Below, piece by piece: positions 45,377 to 56,700 of a stretch of 64,000 nucleotides of DNA. The stretch lies in NCBI GenBank assembly GCA_036873755.1, contig JAVTVY010006765.1, forward strand, positions 124,001 through 188,000, read 5' to 3'. Position 1 is the stretch's first letter, and every line of letters starts with the position of its first letter. This DNA comes from Hanleya hanleyi. Lineage: Eukaryota; Mollusca; Polyplacophora; Lepidopleurida; Hanleyidae. The translations under genes were made by a program, and so were the position numbers. The notes beneath the pieces are model-generated. The model saw only the letters and a program-made list of their open reading frames with translations. It searched no databases and was not told where the DNA came from.

Positions 45377-45732
45377 ATGTCTGAGTATTCTGTTCCCATT
45401 CCTTCAAAGTCATGCCGTTCGTGTGGGCGAGTTTCGACACGCTTAGATGCCCACACGCGTTGTTTCGTTTGTAAGACAAAATTTGCTATCGAAATAACAC
45501 GTGTAATGAATGTGTGTCTTGGGATAATGATGCTTGGAAAAATTATGCACAAGCCCGTACGTCCTATTTACTTCAGGCTTCTGAGAACCCTGATCTATCG
45601 GAAGTCGATAGACGGGTGTTGGAAATTGCAGTAGTTGAGGACATTAAAATTAATCAAGATCTGGGTGGTCCCGCGTTAGCTTTACCCCGTAATTCTAAAA
45701 AGTCCGACTCCTTCTTCTGTCTCTGGTAATAT
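45377..45732 (+). pseudogene. DIRS gag-like protein, frameshifted
   Basis: From ATG 45377: SCRSCGRVSTRLDAHTRCFV then C, a C-x2-C...C-x2-C zinc ribbon. After a frame change near 45500 it continues CNECVSWDNDAWKNYAQART, SEVDRRVLEIAVVEDIKI, typical of DIRS/Ngaro gag N-termini. The copy at 60510 has the same frame break. Confidence 0.7.
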
Positions 45733-46137
45733 ACTAGAGGACCGTCGTACAGGAACTTAGCGAGATGGTACTGTATAGTCTGGCCTACTTTGGCATAGCA
45801 TTGTCTGTAGGCCTTGAGAAACCTGTTTCTTTGTTCAGCAAACAAAGGCCAGGCCGGTCGCTAGGACTCTCTATTGTCCCCAACGGACAAAAGAATTTGA
45901 TCTTACCGCGTGGTCAGTTCACGGTCAATTGGTCCGGCTGATTTTACAATAGTGATAAAATCGTTCTGTTTTTGGCTTTTACGTCTTAAATCTTCCTCTG
46001 CTGTTTTGTCTCAGAGAAAACAGCCTCTCATTCTATGGAAGGGCGGTTGTACTCGGCTTTAAATGTTCGCATTACGGATTTACAACCTCCACTTTCGGCG
46101 TGTATTGACACGTTCCGTATTTCTTGCTTGCTCTTAC

Positions 46138-46178
46138 AGCTGCGTGGCCGAATGCTTAGGGTGTCGGACTGAAGATTT
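46138..46178 (+). ncRNA. tRNA-Ser/Leu-like 5' half embedded in DIRS
   Basis: GTGGCCGAATGCTTAGGGTG then TCGGACTGAAGATTT resembles the A-box and anticodon arm of a type II tRNA (TGGCCGAGTGGTTAAGG...GGACT). No 3' half follows. The related DIRS copy at 61248-61290 has the same segment. It could be coincidental gag coding sequence. Confidence 0.3.
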
Positions 46179-47179
46179 AAAGAACACCAACTTTACAACA
46201 CCGTTATCTTTCTCGTTCCAGACAGTTCAATCAGGAGGTTATTTGTTATGAACCGTACGAAACTGAACAAAGATTTGTCTTCACGGATAGAATAGAATAG
46301 AAATGCTTCAACGTATTATAACGTCGGAGAGTTACAGGTTCTGCAGAGAGTTGCAGTCCGTCATTTTTCGTTGTTGTTGTTGTTCTTGTGTGTCCGACTT
46401 TTTCCATTTGTGGGAGTTTTTCTTCTATGCATGCTGTTCGTTGCTCCTACCAAAATTTAGTCTCTTGTTTTCTCAAGTGTTATTCTGTTTATTTGATATC
46501 ATTGTGATCAAGAGAGAACTTGCAGAGTTTTTTCTCTGTCTTTGACTTTACGTGTTGTTGTTGTTGCGTTTGTCTTCGTCATTACAAACCAAAAGCTATA
46601 CACTAGGGCTCTTTGTTACATATTAATGAGCTATCTTATTACTCTCTTTGTGTAATCAAGGCTGTGTTGAACAACAAAAGAGATCACGAGTTGTTTATTA
46701 AGAAATTGTGCTATTCTTTGAAACACATTTTTCTGTTGGTAAATATTGCATTGTGATGTATTCATTTTCACAGCCAAATTTTCCCATCGCTATTTTGAAT
46801 TAGTTGTACAATTCAAATTGGGTTGAGCTGTAATTTTATTTCTTTGTTCTGAGAATTTATTATTATTAGCTTGAGGATTATTCTCCGAGAAATCTTGGAA
46901 TTGCTCTCGTTCGATAGCACGTGGGATATTTATTGATCATTACCCTGTCAGTGATCGGGCGGGATCAAGCCTGAAGTTTCTCAATCATCGGCCTGGGACA
47001 GCATAAGTCTGTTCCATCAGGCGGTCTTCTTGTTCTTTGTAAGTTCCGTGTATGTTTACCGGTTACAGCCTGGTAAGAAGATCCACAGACTGCCTGGGCA
47101 ATGTTTTTTCTCCTCGATAGCCTCGTCCAAAACATCCTTTGGTCTACTGCATTTATTTCATCTTTATCTTTTTTAGGTA

Positions 47180-47222
47180 AAGACAACCGGGCGCGCTGAC
47201 CGACTGCGCCACGGAGACTAAG
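47180..47222 (-). ncRNA. tRNA-like 5' half (minus strand) inside DIRS
   Basis: On the minus strand: GTCTCCGTGGCGCAGTCGGT then CAGCGCGCCCGGTTGTC, close to the 5' half of a tRNA-Asn-type gene (A-box TGGCGCAGTCGG). The T-arm is absent, so it is not a functional tRNA. It could be the head of a tRNA-derived SINE. Confidence 0.4.
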
Positions 47223-47989
47223 CTGGACTTGTCTTTTTAAAAAACCGGATGATAATTTATATCCATTCCATTTGAGTTTCTATGTCCAGTTTGGACCTCT
47301 AATAAGGGGGCGAGTCTAGATTGAACATTGTTTTGGTTGGTCAAGTTAATTTGTGAGATTTGTGACCTTATTGTTCATCTACCGGCGAGAGACATCAAAA
47401 TGTATTGGCTCTCTTCGGGGAATTTTAAATTTTATTGAAGATCCTCGTACTTCACGTGGAAGTTTCTTTGTGTTGATTGTCGGGGTTGTTACTACCATGG
47501 AGTAACGTTCTCGATTAACGCTGGGAACAATGAATGTGTTCACCTCCTAGATGCGTTCAAATCTCATTACAAGTCTCGCATAATACGGCTGTTTTGTTTC
47601 GGACTCCGCTGTGAATTTTTCCCAGTTTCGACTACAGTTTTCAGATTTATCTTCAGAGGTTTTACCCGGCTCTTTCGGGAGCGTATATGTACAGATAAAT
47701 TGAACTGATTGGTAAGTTTTGGGGAAAATCACTACGCCGTTTCTCAAGCAACGCCATTCGCGTTTCGCATTACGTCGTTGCTGTTACACCTCGTCGACGT
47801 TCCATTACGTCGTCACGTGGTCCTCTTACTTCGGCATCGACACCTTCCATCTAGTAGTCCTTTCCGTACGCCATAACGCTGTTCACCACGTCGTTCTTTT
47901 ATACCTCCTTATCAGGGTCGTCAAGTTCGACAGTTCCGGTCGCCATTGCTGGATCTTTTTCTTCATTGTATAGAGACTTGGCGTTGTTC

Positions 47990-48960
47990 GCTTGCACGTC
48001 TCTCGATGTCGGTGTTTTTCTAATAAGACGATTCGGCGTTGCGTCTTCTTTATCGCTGGGTTGACCCCCATCGCTTTGCGAGATGCGTATCTTTTTATAC
48101 CAATTCATCCTCGTTTTTCGGCGTTTTTCCTACGATTCACCATCGTCGGTCGTCGATTTCGTGTGACAAGTCTTCCGTTCGGAGTCAACATCGCCCTGGT
48201 ATCACTTTTATAGCTTGGCTTTGTGTTCTCCATCTTGAAGCGTTCACATCGAGGTTTACTTGCGGTGGTGCCCCTAGTGGTTCGGTCACGGGAGGTTCAT
48301 TTTTCGTCTCGGTTGTTCAAGCAGAGAAAAAGTGACAGTCTCATTCTTCTTTCAAATTGAAGTAAGCCATATGGTTACAGAGTGTGACACTTTGTAGCGG
48401 ATACCGTCAAAATTTTGGTCAGATATAGGCCAGTTTTTGTTGCGCTTCCCGTGGTCGTATTATGGGGGTATTACTGTGGGTTCGTCGTTACTTTGGGGAC
48501 AGTTTTTCGTCTCTCTCCTTCAAGTACTTCGTCCCGTATAGACCGTTGGACCAGTTTTAGACGTGGGCATTTTGGTTGTTTGGTCATCAACTTGTCATTT
48601 CTACGCAGGACCTTAGTCATTATGGTCGCATTCTACTTCGGTCACTGCAGTGTTTCGGTCTTATTACAGATGTTTTCCCTCAATCCATTAGTGCTGGTAT
48701 TGACGTCTCTACTTCCACTTCTGTTTTGGTGGCAGTCCCACCACATCGTCATGTGGGGTGTTCATTTTCCGGCTGATAGTCTAGGTTCGATGCCAGACTT
48801 CACATCAAAAAAAAAAAAAAAAAAAAAAAAGACGAGGTTTTTCATCCAATCGGTCTTCTACTTCGCTGCTATCAAGCGAATTGGGCCTATTTCGTTTTCT
48901 GGTGCCGAGAACGTGATGCCAATCCCGACTCTGCCTCTGTTTCCTTAGTAGCTGACTTCC
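47990..48960 (+). pseudogene. DIRS reverse transcriptase / RNase H region, multiply frameshifted
   Basis: One frame reads LRDAYLFIPIHPRFSAFFLR then FRVTSLPFGVNIA, the RT palm region of DIRS/Gypsy-type RTs (LKDAYFHIPI...LPFGL). The catalytic YxDD box is not preserved in a readable frame. Downstream frames (48415-48948) give short hydrophobic pieces fitting a decayed RNase H. An A run (48809-48830) interrupts it. Confidence 0.6.
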
Positions 48961-48989
48961 TTCTTTACCTCCATCGCGACAAGAAGTTT

Positions 48990-49400
48990 CAAATCAGCAC
49001 CATTTAAGGATATCGCTCTGCTTTGGCTAGGGTTTGAACCCATGTACTTCAAGATCCTCATGGTACTCATATGAACAGTCACAATCAAAGCGTGACTGAG
49101 ATACATCATTCTTTAGATGACGACTTTACAACGAATATTATGGATTAAGAATACTGATCAGCGATACGGATTTGATATTTTTGGAACATCATGATGTCTT
49201 GCCGGCATCATTGAAAACTGTTGACCGCTTCTCTTGCAGGAAACAAGCTTATGTTTATGTATACTATGATTGTCTTTTTGAATTTGGTGCTAATACTGTT
49301 ATATGGAATATGAAATAGGTCTTTGGATTATGGACGCGGATATTCTCTAATGGACGACGGCTGGATTATGAATGACGGACTAGACGCTTGTAATTTACGT
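48990..49400. repeat. Secondary insertion within DIRS, shared with 52250 and 57330-57560
   Basis: It begins with a CATTTAAGGATAT similar to family A ends. The 49190-49345 part is the inverted complement of 57330-57560 ('gtcttgccggcatcattgaa', 'ctcttgcaggaaacaagc', 'ggtctttggattatggacgc'). 49329-49395 is repeated directly at 52250-52316. Confidence 0.55.
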
Positions 49401-49430
49401 CTTTCTGCCGGCATCAACATTAGTCTAAAT

Positions 49431-50202
49431 GACAATATCTCTGCGCTCATTCGGGCTTTCGCGCTACAGTCTCGTCGTACTCGCCAGCTGTTACCGAAAT
49501 GGGATATTGGTGTGGTTCTGTGTGCTCTGATTCGACCGCCATTTGAAGCCTTACAGTCCGCGTCTCTTAAAGCTGTGGCCTACAAGTCAGTTTTTCTCGC
49601 TGCTTTTGCGTTGGCGGCTAGAGTGTCTGAACTTCATGCTCTTGAAAGATCTTCTATGACCTGGTCGGCGGATTGGTCGCGCGTATCGTTCCGACCTATT
49701 CCGGAGTTCATCGCCAAAAATGAGTCTGTTCGCTTAGGTCGTGTGCGCAACGTCTGTACTCCATCCCTGCGTTATCAGACTTCGTTCATGGCCTCGAAGA
49801 CGACCTTCTGTTATGCCCTGTTCGAGCCATACGTCACTATCTCACTCGTACCGATCCCGGTCGGGGCTCGCGTCGTCTGTTATTCTTGTCCCTTCGTCCT
49901 TCGGCGGTACGTGACATTACTAAGAATACCATCGCTTCGTGGTTAAGAAAACCATTAAGTGGTCTTATCAATTGGCCATTGACGCTCCCCCGCTTCTATC
50001 GACTGCTTCTTCTCATGAAATCCGCGCCATCGCTTCGTCATGGCCCTTATGGAAGAACTTGTCCCTCCATGACATTGTCCAGTCTTGTGCCTGGACAGCA
50101 AATTCCACGTTTACCAATTTCTATCTGAGAGATATGTCAGTCCAATCAGATAGTGTGACCATGCTTGGGCCACTAGTGGCTGCCCAGCACGTGGTCAGGT
50201 AA
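49431..50202 (+). pseudogene. DIRS tyrosine recombinase, three frames
   Basis: Frame 1: LPKWDIGVVLCALIRPPFEA, SASLKAVAYKSVFLAAFALA, ARVSELHAL (first catalytic Arg). Frame 2: RPSAVRDITKNTIASWLRK. Frame 3: SYQLAIDAPPL, SSHEIRAIASSWPLWKN (the H-x-x-R pair), CAWTANSTFTNFYLRDM (catalytic Tyr). The R...HxxR...Y residues survive, but two frameshifts (about 49820-49890 and 49945) separate them. The order and the LPPWDL/RPPFEPL-type opening match DIRS recombinases. Confidence 0.85.
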
Positions 50203-50379
50203 CGTTCAAAAAAGGGGGGGGGGGCAAAATTGTCATCATCGCAGCAAGTCTCCGGCTTGCTGTATCATCTCTCTCAGTCATATCGTTAGTCCACACACTA
50301 CATGATCACCAGAAAGAAGTAATAGCTCAACTTGCCAGTCAGCGACTCTCTAGTCATCAATCAAGAAACCTGACACAAT

Positions 50380-51230
50380 GGTGAGTTTTAATCTTTGACC
50401 TTACTGCAGATTTGATTGTGTCATTTCAGGTTAAGCTATGTTCTTCTAGATCATCTCAGCTGAGTCTCCTGTTTCAACGTACAAGAACTGACACTTTTGT
50501 GAGTATTAATAATGTTTATTTTCAGGTCACCAGTGTCAGCAACAGTAAAGTACAGACAGTTGACAAAGACAAAGAGTAGACTCAGAGATTCCGCTGTCAA
50601 CTCTCAACAGTCCATTCTGCATCAAGGATTAAAGTACACAGAGTTGGATATAAGGCGGAATGTGGACTGACAGGGGTATCAGTTAGTCGCCTTGATTGAC
50701 GATGTAGGTTTCTTCCCATCTCATTCTTGTTTAACCTCCGTACTCTGACACTCAGGTTCCTTGGTTACTATGGTGGTAAGTCTGCGCACCCCTACCACAA
50801 TCACAGATACATGGATGAAGTCATTTAAAATGATAAATAACTTCTATTCTCCATAAGTAACCACTGCTTCACCATCCAGGGTTCTTTTTGATTATTCTCA
50901 TATCTGTGCTCTTTTTAGGTCACCTAAGAGAAGAAATAGGTCAGTTGGGCCGTCTCTCAAGTTATATTTTAAGGTTTGACACAATTATGATTTTAATCTT
51001 TGTCTTTACTGCAGATCTGTTTGTGTCATTTCAGGTTATAGCTATGGCCTTCTATATCGCAGCTGAGTCCCCTTGCAGTCAACTCACAAGTTCAACGCAC
51101 AAAGATCTGAATGAAGGTTGACAAGACAAAGAGGAGACTCAAAGATTCCGCTGTCAACTCTCAACAGTCCAGCATCAGGGATTAAAGTACACAGAGTTGG
51201 ACCTAAAGCGGAATGTGGACTAGCGCTGCG
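50380..51230. repeat. Internal tandem duplication in DIRS 3' noncoding region
   Basis: 50385-50460 resembles 50985-51070, and 50560-50670 resembles 51110-51225 ('gattccgctgtcaactctca', 'acagtcca', 'aaagtacacagagttgga', 'gcggaatgtggact'). There is no ORF. Confidence 0.7.
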
Positions 51231-52249
51231 ATTAGTAAGGTGGACGACTTGTATGGCACGATGGCTAACACTATACCAACTCATACTTGCCTTACCTCCG
51301 AACTCGGGTGTCCTGATGCCTCAGTTCCGTTGGCGGTAATACTGCGTACCACTCCACATCACAGATAATGACACCTTGTATGCTACATTGGCGACCAAAG
51401 ATCCCAACTCATACATGCTGCCTTCCAAGTGCTCATCCCGGCCGTACTGCCTGAGTTCCTATACGGAGGGTAACACTGTGCTCCACATCCAAGACCACAG
51501 CTGCATGCATGGAGACATGCATCAAGCTAAGTAACCACTTCTTATATCTACCTTCTGAGTTTCTGATCAGGGTTTTCTTGTTGATTGTGATTGTCTTGTT
51601 TGTGATTATTTCAGCGGATATTCAGCCTGCTATTGCAAATACATAAAGGCCGAGGTTCCCACCTCCATATGTTGGTAGTGAGGCATCAATCAAAGCAGGT
51701 TTGGGCCATAAATATTAAACATTTATAAACAATGTTACTATTTATAACCAAACCAAACCTGCTTTGATGTAATGGCCCTCCCATCCTTCCCCTCACTCCG
51801 CGGCCTTGTACACTACAGGTCTCGGTTTATAACAATGAGAAAAGAGGAAGAGTATACTGGGAGCTGGCTTATATATCCAGGCTGAGCTGGGAGAGCTCCC
51901 CTAAAGGGAGACTACTCCTCTGGGGGATAACTCCCCAGGGGAGTTAACTTTTGGTTTAAACTTTCGTTTAACGTTTGTATTGTATATCTCTGGCAGAGAT
52001 TAAGGCATAAATCAAAGCAGGTTTGATTTGGTTATAAATAGTAACATTGTTTATAAATGTTTAATATTTATTCAGACTTGTACGTCCCCCGAAGCGCATA
52101 ACGTCTTGTTATTCAACGTAACCACGTCTCACGTATAAAATGGCGGGGGTCATTTGATAGCGTCGTTTGAGGTCGAATGCTGGCGAAAAACGATCTATTT
52201 TGCTATAAATTTTGCGCTATTGTTACTGTTTAATGTATGAATTAATATG

Positions 52250-52316
52250 TATGGACGCGGATATTCTCTAATGGACGACGGCTGGATTATGAATGACGGA
52301 CTAGACGCTTGTAATT
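52250..52316 (+). repeat. 67-bp direct repeat of 49329-49395 outside the DIRS right end
   Basis: The repeat (TATGGACGCGGATATTCTC to GACGCTTGTAATT) lies about 175 bp beyond the right terminal repeat. Identity is complete by eye. Confidence 0.9.
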
Positions 52317-52686
52317 AATATGTGGTATCTCAGAATGTAATACAATGTCAAGTTACATGACCTCGAAGAACGTAAATCTCTCGCAAGTCGTCTTGTGGTT
52401 CACCATGGAATTCTCCTTGCCACGTCCAGCTGATACGGCATGCGGTTGCCGTTTTCGCGGGTGATGAGAAAACAGCTCCAGTCACGTTAGTAGTGTGACG
52501 TTCGAGCGGTCAGAAAACGTCTATCCTTGCGGTGTACACGAGACTTGAGGCGGCCTGGTCTCAGGCCCCTGTGACAAATTGTCAGGCTGATGTGAACGCA
52601 GTCTCGTATGACTGGAATTGGCCAACGAGGAAGGTCCGATTCAATCTGTCACCTTGTCTGGATCGAGGAGGTAGGATGGGGGGACC

Positions 52687-54160
52687 TGTAGAAACAACCA
52701 AGGCAATAATAAAGTAATAATATTGTATTCTGCTATGTACACAGCTCTGTACGCGCACAATACCTGTAATAAAGATCCCTACTCTAGAGGTAGTTATCGT
52801 TAAGTGTTATCTTTATCTTAAGAGAAAGACGAATAATATACAATATATACATGAGACCCTATCTATGACGCGTCACGGCCCAGTCTCGTCCAGACTGGCT
52901 CTTGTCGTGGTATGGTACGGCGTCTCTGGTTCCTCCCCGGTCGTAGGCGTAGCCCCGGACTGAATGGAACGTCTATCGTGTCTAAGGCTACACGGCCCAG
53001 TTCATCTAAGCGTTATTAATCGTCTCTAGAATCCTCTCCGTATCACTGCCTCTCCTAGCAGTAGCCCTTCGGCGGCGTCGGCCCGTACGGCACACCACAG
53101 CGTCTTCGGCGGCAGCCCCTTTCGGCTCGGCAGACCTCACGTCTTCGGCGACCCGAATTCGGCGGCCCGAATTCGGCGGCGACCCCTTTCGGCTCGGCAG
53201 ACTTCACGTCTTCGGCGGCCCGACTTCGGCGACCCGTCTTCGGCTCGGCAGACCTCACGTCTTCGGCGACCCGTCTTCGGCTCGGCAGACTTTACGTCTT
53301 CGGCGACCCGACTTCGGCCCTCACGGCGTTGACCCAAGGACGAGTTAATAGGCTCAGATTGTCTGCATATATATGTGGTAATAATGCCCTGGTCCCGGGG
53401 GTGTATTATTACCTTACAGTGTAACGTCAATTAATATCAATGATTTGTAATAGTATTCAAGACTTGCGGCAAAGCATAATTCGAGCCCTGCGGCAGTGTA
53501 AATATGTACAGTGGATGTAAGCTTGTGTAATCCGTCACCTCTAGCCGAGGCCTGTAGGTAACTAGTGTAGGTGAGTGTGATTAGATCTATTCCGTCCCTA
53601 AGGCCGACGATCTTGTATGTGAGCAAATATATGTAATCATGTAAAATGGTATTTGTGTGATGGGCTGCAATGTGGGATATTTGGTACTCTGTATTCCCCG
53701 TTGATGGACATCTCGTCTTCAGATACTGTGCGTGTTAGTATCTTATCCCCGTCTGAAGGTTCGTCTCGTCATCAGATACTGTGCGTGATAGTATCTATTA
53801 TCCCCAAGCTATGGCTTAGCTCTCGGCTTTCCAACCCTTCGGCCGATGGTTCGGCGGTGTTTCGGCAGTCAATTCGGCACTTTCGGCGCATTTGCGGCGA
53901 TCCTGTCTCTGTGCTCTCCCGCACGATGTTTACCCGCCGATTGTCTGAGACAGAATGCCGAACGTACATTCTCTGCGTCTTATATAGGCTCTGGCTCCCG
54001 GAATCCATTGCGCGTCCAAACATGGCAGCCCCCATAAAGCGGAGTTGGATTTCGTGTCAGATCAGCAGAGTTCGACTTCTCTCGCCCGGTTTCGATGCAA
54101 GATGCGTGTCAGGGATATTTAAACGTCCCTCGCTGAAAGTTTCAGCGCACAGTCAATACA
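52687..54160 (+). mobile_element. Possible LTR (solo or 3' LTR), ~1.47 kb
   Basis: A purine tract (GAGGAGGTAGGATGGGGGGA) lies just upstream, as a polypurine tract would. The block starts TGTAGAAAC and ends AATACA, i.e. TG...CA-like. It holds AATAAAG (about 52768) and a TATATAGG box (about 53981). No partner LTR is inside the window, and upstream coding sequence is short (61 codons at 52532) and unrecognised. The boundaries are tentative. Confidence 0.35.
53065..53330. repeat. GC-rich minisatellite, ~48-bp units
   Basis: Repeats built from 'cttcggctcggcagacctca', 'cgtcttcggcgacccg' and 'aattcggcggccc'. Minus-strand ORFs (RRREVCRAE repeats) reflect the repeat. GC content is far above the surrounding sequence. 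CTTCGG/TTCGGC motifs recur at 53830-53900. Confidence 0.8.
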
Positions 54161-56035
54161 GGTAAGCCGAATATCCACCATTATCGGTCCATTCACAATG
54201 CTATTTAGAATGTCAGCGTAGAACGAAAATGACATTCTCCAGGCCATAGGCATTTTCGTCACAGTAGTAATCTCCCTTGAATTGAACTTGGAAGCATGGA
54301 CTAAACTTGCGATTTGAAACAAATCATTGAAATGTTTAATTATTTTCGCCAGAACAATATTTCCTAAAATGTTTTAAGATTAAAAAAAAAATTAATAGCA
54401 TATAAAATAGTCGTGATGACGGAAGTTTTATCAATCTGTGTCACTTTATTTTATTTTGCAACAACAACAACTTTGACTCCATTCACTCAAATGTTTTTCC
54501 TTCTGGCTGACAATGGTGCTTCATCTACTTTACAACAGAATAAACAAAAGAAAATGCGGGATCTTCAACTGATTTGAGTTTTAAAAATTATCCATTTTGT
54601 TTAAAACTTATTTCTTATTAGAAAATTAGAATATACATCATCAAATAAACTAAATGTTCCATACCAAGTAAGAAATTTATGGAAATTAACTCATTATTGA
54701 AAGTCAGTGGGCAAAGATAATTATGTGGTGTGGGAATGTTCAGGTTGTCCATGGGTCCAATCTTTTTCTCAATAAAATTCAAGTTCACATTTAGAAATTC
54801 TGGTGACATTTGATACCCGTTTCAATGCAGGTACCCCGGTACCATAGTAAAACGGTGTTCCATTATGCAAATTAGGCAGCTAAATATTGCCGCGGCGTCA
54901 ACAAAATGACCACCAGCAGATCTAGCATGTTCAAAAACCCCTGACTACCAAATTTTATTAAAATTGTCCTGAAATTAAAAGAAAGGAAGAAGTTTTTGCA
55001 AAAATTTACTTATAATTGTGTACCATTTTACCCATTAGGCTCCCATTGTTTAACATATTAGACTGATTTCCAATAAACCGCTGAAATAAAATAACTTAAA
55101 AAATCTGCATAAAATCAAGTTTTGATTCGTTTTCGAAAATTTAAAAAGCATTGAACTTTAAAAAATGCCCTCTATGAAATAAAATCTAAACTAATCCAAA
55201 ATAAATTAGGTGAACAAAATGTTGGGGTATATTGCTCAATAAAACGAACTAAAAACTACTCATTTTCGAAGTTAACACCTAATACGGACTACATTTATGT
55301 TGAAGTTTTGAAGGAATCTGAGACAGTGTGGTAATTTAAAGCTGCAAAAACATCTTGAGGTTTTGTCGGTGCCTGCTCCCAATTTCCTCTCCCAATTGGT
55401 CTAAATCGTAAATAACTCGGTACGAGCTTGGTTTTATTGTATTATATTTAGGAGTGCGCGGGACGGTGGGGTAGACTCGCCCCATTCAAATAAACACCTA
55501 TGATAGACCAATCGTTTCACTGAAAATTCTCTTAACTCTCTCTGTACTGGTAGTTTTGACAGTTACAAATTAGTATCAACACTGTCATATGACATGAATG
55601 AATTCAATATATACTTTTTACCATCTACGTACTTTCCAATTAAATGTAATATGAAAATATTTCTCCTATCGGTACAATTGTCAGATTGGCAATTGCACCT
55701 GTATGGTACAGAGGGAGTTAAACGAATCCTATAATGAATTTCGTCGGGATATTATCCTGAAACTGATTTTCCTAAACATGATTGGATTGTTCATTTTCAA
55801 TACACGCCGGTCTGACCTGTTTGTATGGAAACCGATATTTGACCTTCCTCCTGTAGCGCCTTCTTATGTCCAAGAATCAAACTTAGTTTGATGGGGATAT
55901 TTCTACGGCTTACAGAAAATATTGTCGAGCACATTTTGTAAGATGGGTTATTTTCAGACGACATGTACATGAAAGACGTCGGAGCCGTATACAGCCGATT
56001 TCCTATGTCCACGTTATCCAATAGATACATAGTAA
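54161..56035. other. AT-rich intergenic sequence, nothing recognised
   Basis: Long AT-rich stretch with only short ORFs (e.g. 62 codons at 55703). No domain, repeat or RNA gene is supported. Confidence 0.5.
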
Positions 56036-56700
56036 GTTGAAATATTTATGCCCCTCCCCCCTCTAATTAGAGGGGGGGGGGCATATAGCGATCGCTTTGT
56101 CCATCTGTCCGTCCGTCCGTCTGTCCATCCGTCCGTCCGAATTTCTTGTCCGCGCGATATCTCGGTTAATATTTTATGGACAGGATTGAAACTTGCATGG
56201 AATGTGGCCAGTGCCTCGTAGTTGTGCAGCGTAGAGTTTTTTCCGAGTTCCGGTATAATTTTCAAGAGTTATGGCCCTTCTTCTGAAATCTCTGTGAATG
56301 GGACTTGTCCGGGCTGGATCTTGGTTACTATTGTATGGACAAGTACGGAATTTGCATGATATGTGGTCAGTGCCCCACAGTTGTGCAGCGGAAAGTTTCT
56401 CCCCATTTCGCATATATTTTCAAGTGTTATGGCCCTTTGTTCTTCAAGTCTTTGTGAATTGCGATTTGTCCGGGCTGAATCTCGGTTAATTTTATATGGA
56501 CAAGTATGGAATTTGCATGATATGTGGTCAATGCCCCATAGTTGTGCAGCGTGAAGTTACTCTGCTTTCGGTTATATTTTCAAGAGTTATGGCCCTTTGT
56601 TCATCAAACCTATGGGATATATTTATTTTGTTCAGGCTGGATCTCAGTCCATAAACGATTTGGACTGGGAAAATGGCTATAAAATTGTTATTCTACATTC
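56036..56700 (-). repeat. Tandem-unit element with terminal hairpin
   Basis: It starts with a strong hairpin (CCCCTCCCCCCTCTAATT with AGAGGGGGGGGGG), then GTCCGTCCGTCCGTCTGTCC, then three units of ~150 bp ('ttgtccgggctggatctcgg', 'tggaatttgcatgatatgtgg', 'tagttgtgcagcg', 'ttttcaagagttatggccct'). It has the same plan as the elements ending at 2225 and 4020, in opposite orientation. Confidence 0.7.

Larger units (their letters stand above)
45070..52075 (+). mobile_element. DIRS-type tyrosine-recombinase retrotransposon, nearly full length (~7 kb)
   Basis: Left terminal repeat (about 45070-45290: GCTTTGATTTAT, ACGTTAAACGAAAGTTTAAAC, CTCCCCTGGGGAGTTATCCC, TATATAAGCC) is repeated inverted at about 51838-52040. 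Inverted rather than direct terminal repeats are diagnostic of DIRS. Internal order is gag-like zinc fingers (45377), RT (about 48030-48215), RNase H remnants (48400-48800), tyrosine recombinase (49431-50202), then noncoding repeats. Every ORF is frameshifted. A ~400-bp segment (about 48990-49400) between RNase H and recombinase looks like a secondary insertion. The TATATAAG in the terminal repeat may be the promoter. Confidence 0.85.

Noticed and set aside
47180..47222. Functional tRNA gene
   Set aside because: Only the 5' half is present; no T-arm or acceptor complement follows within 100 bp.
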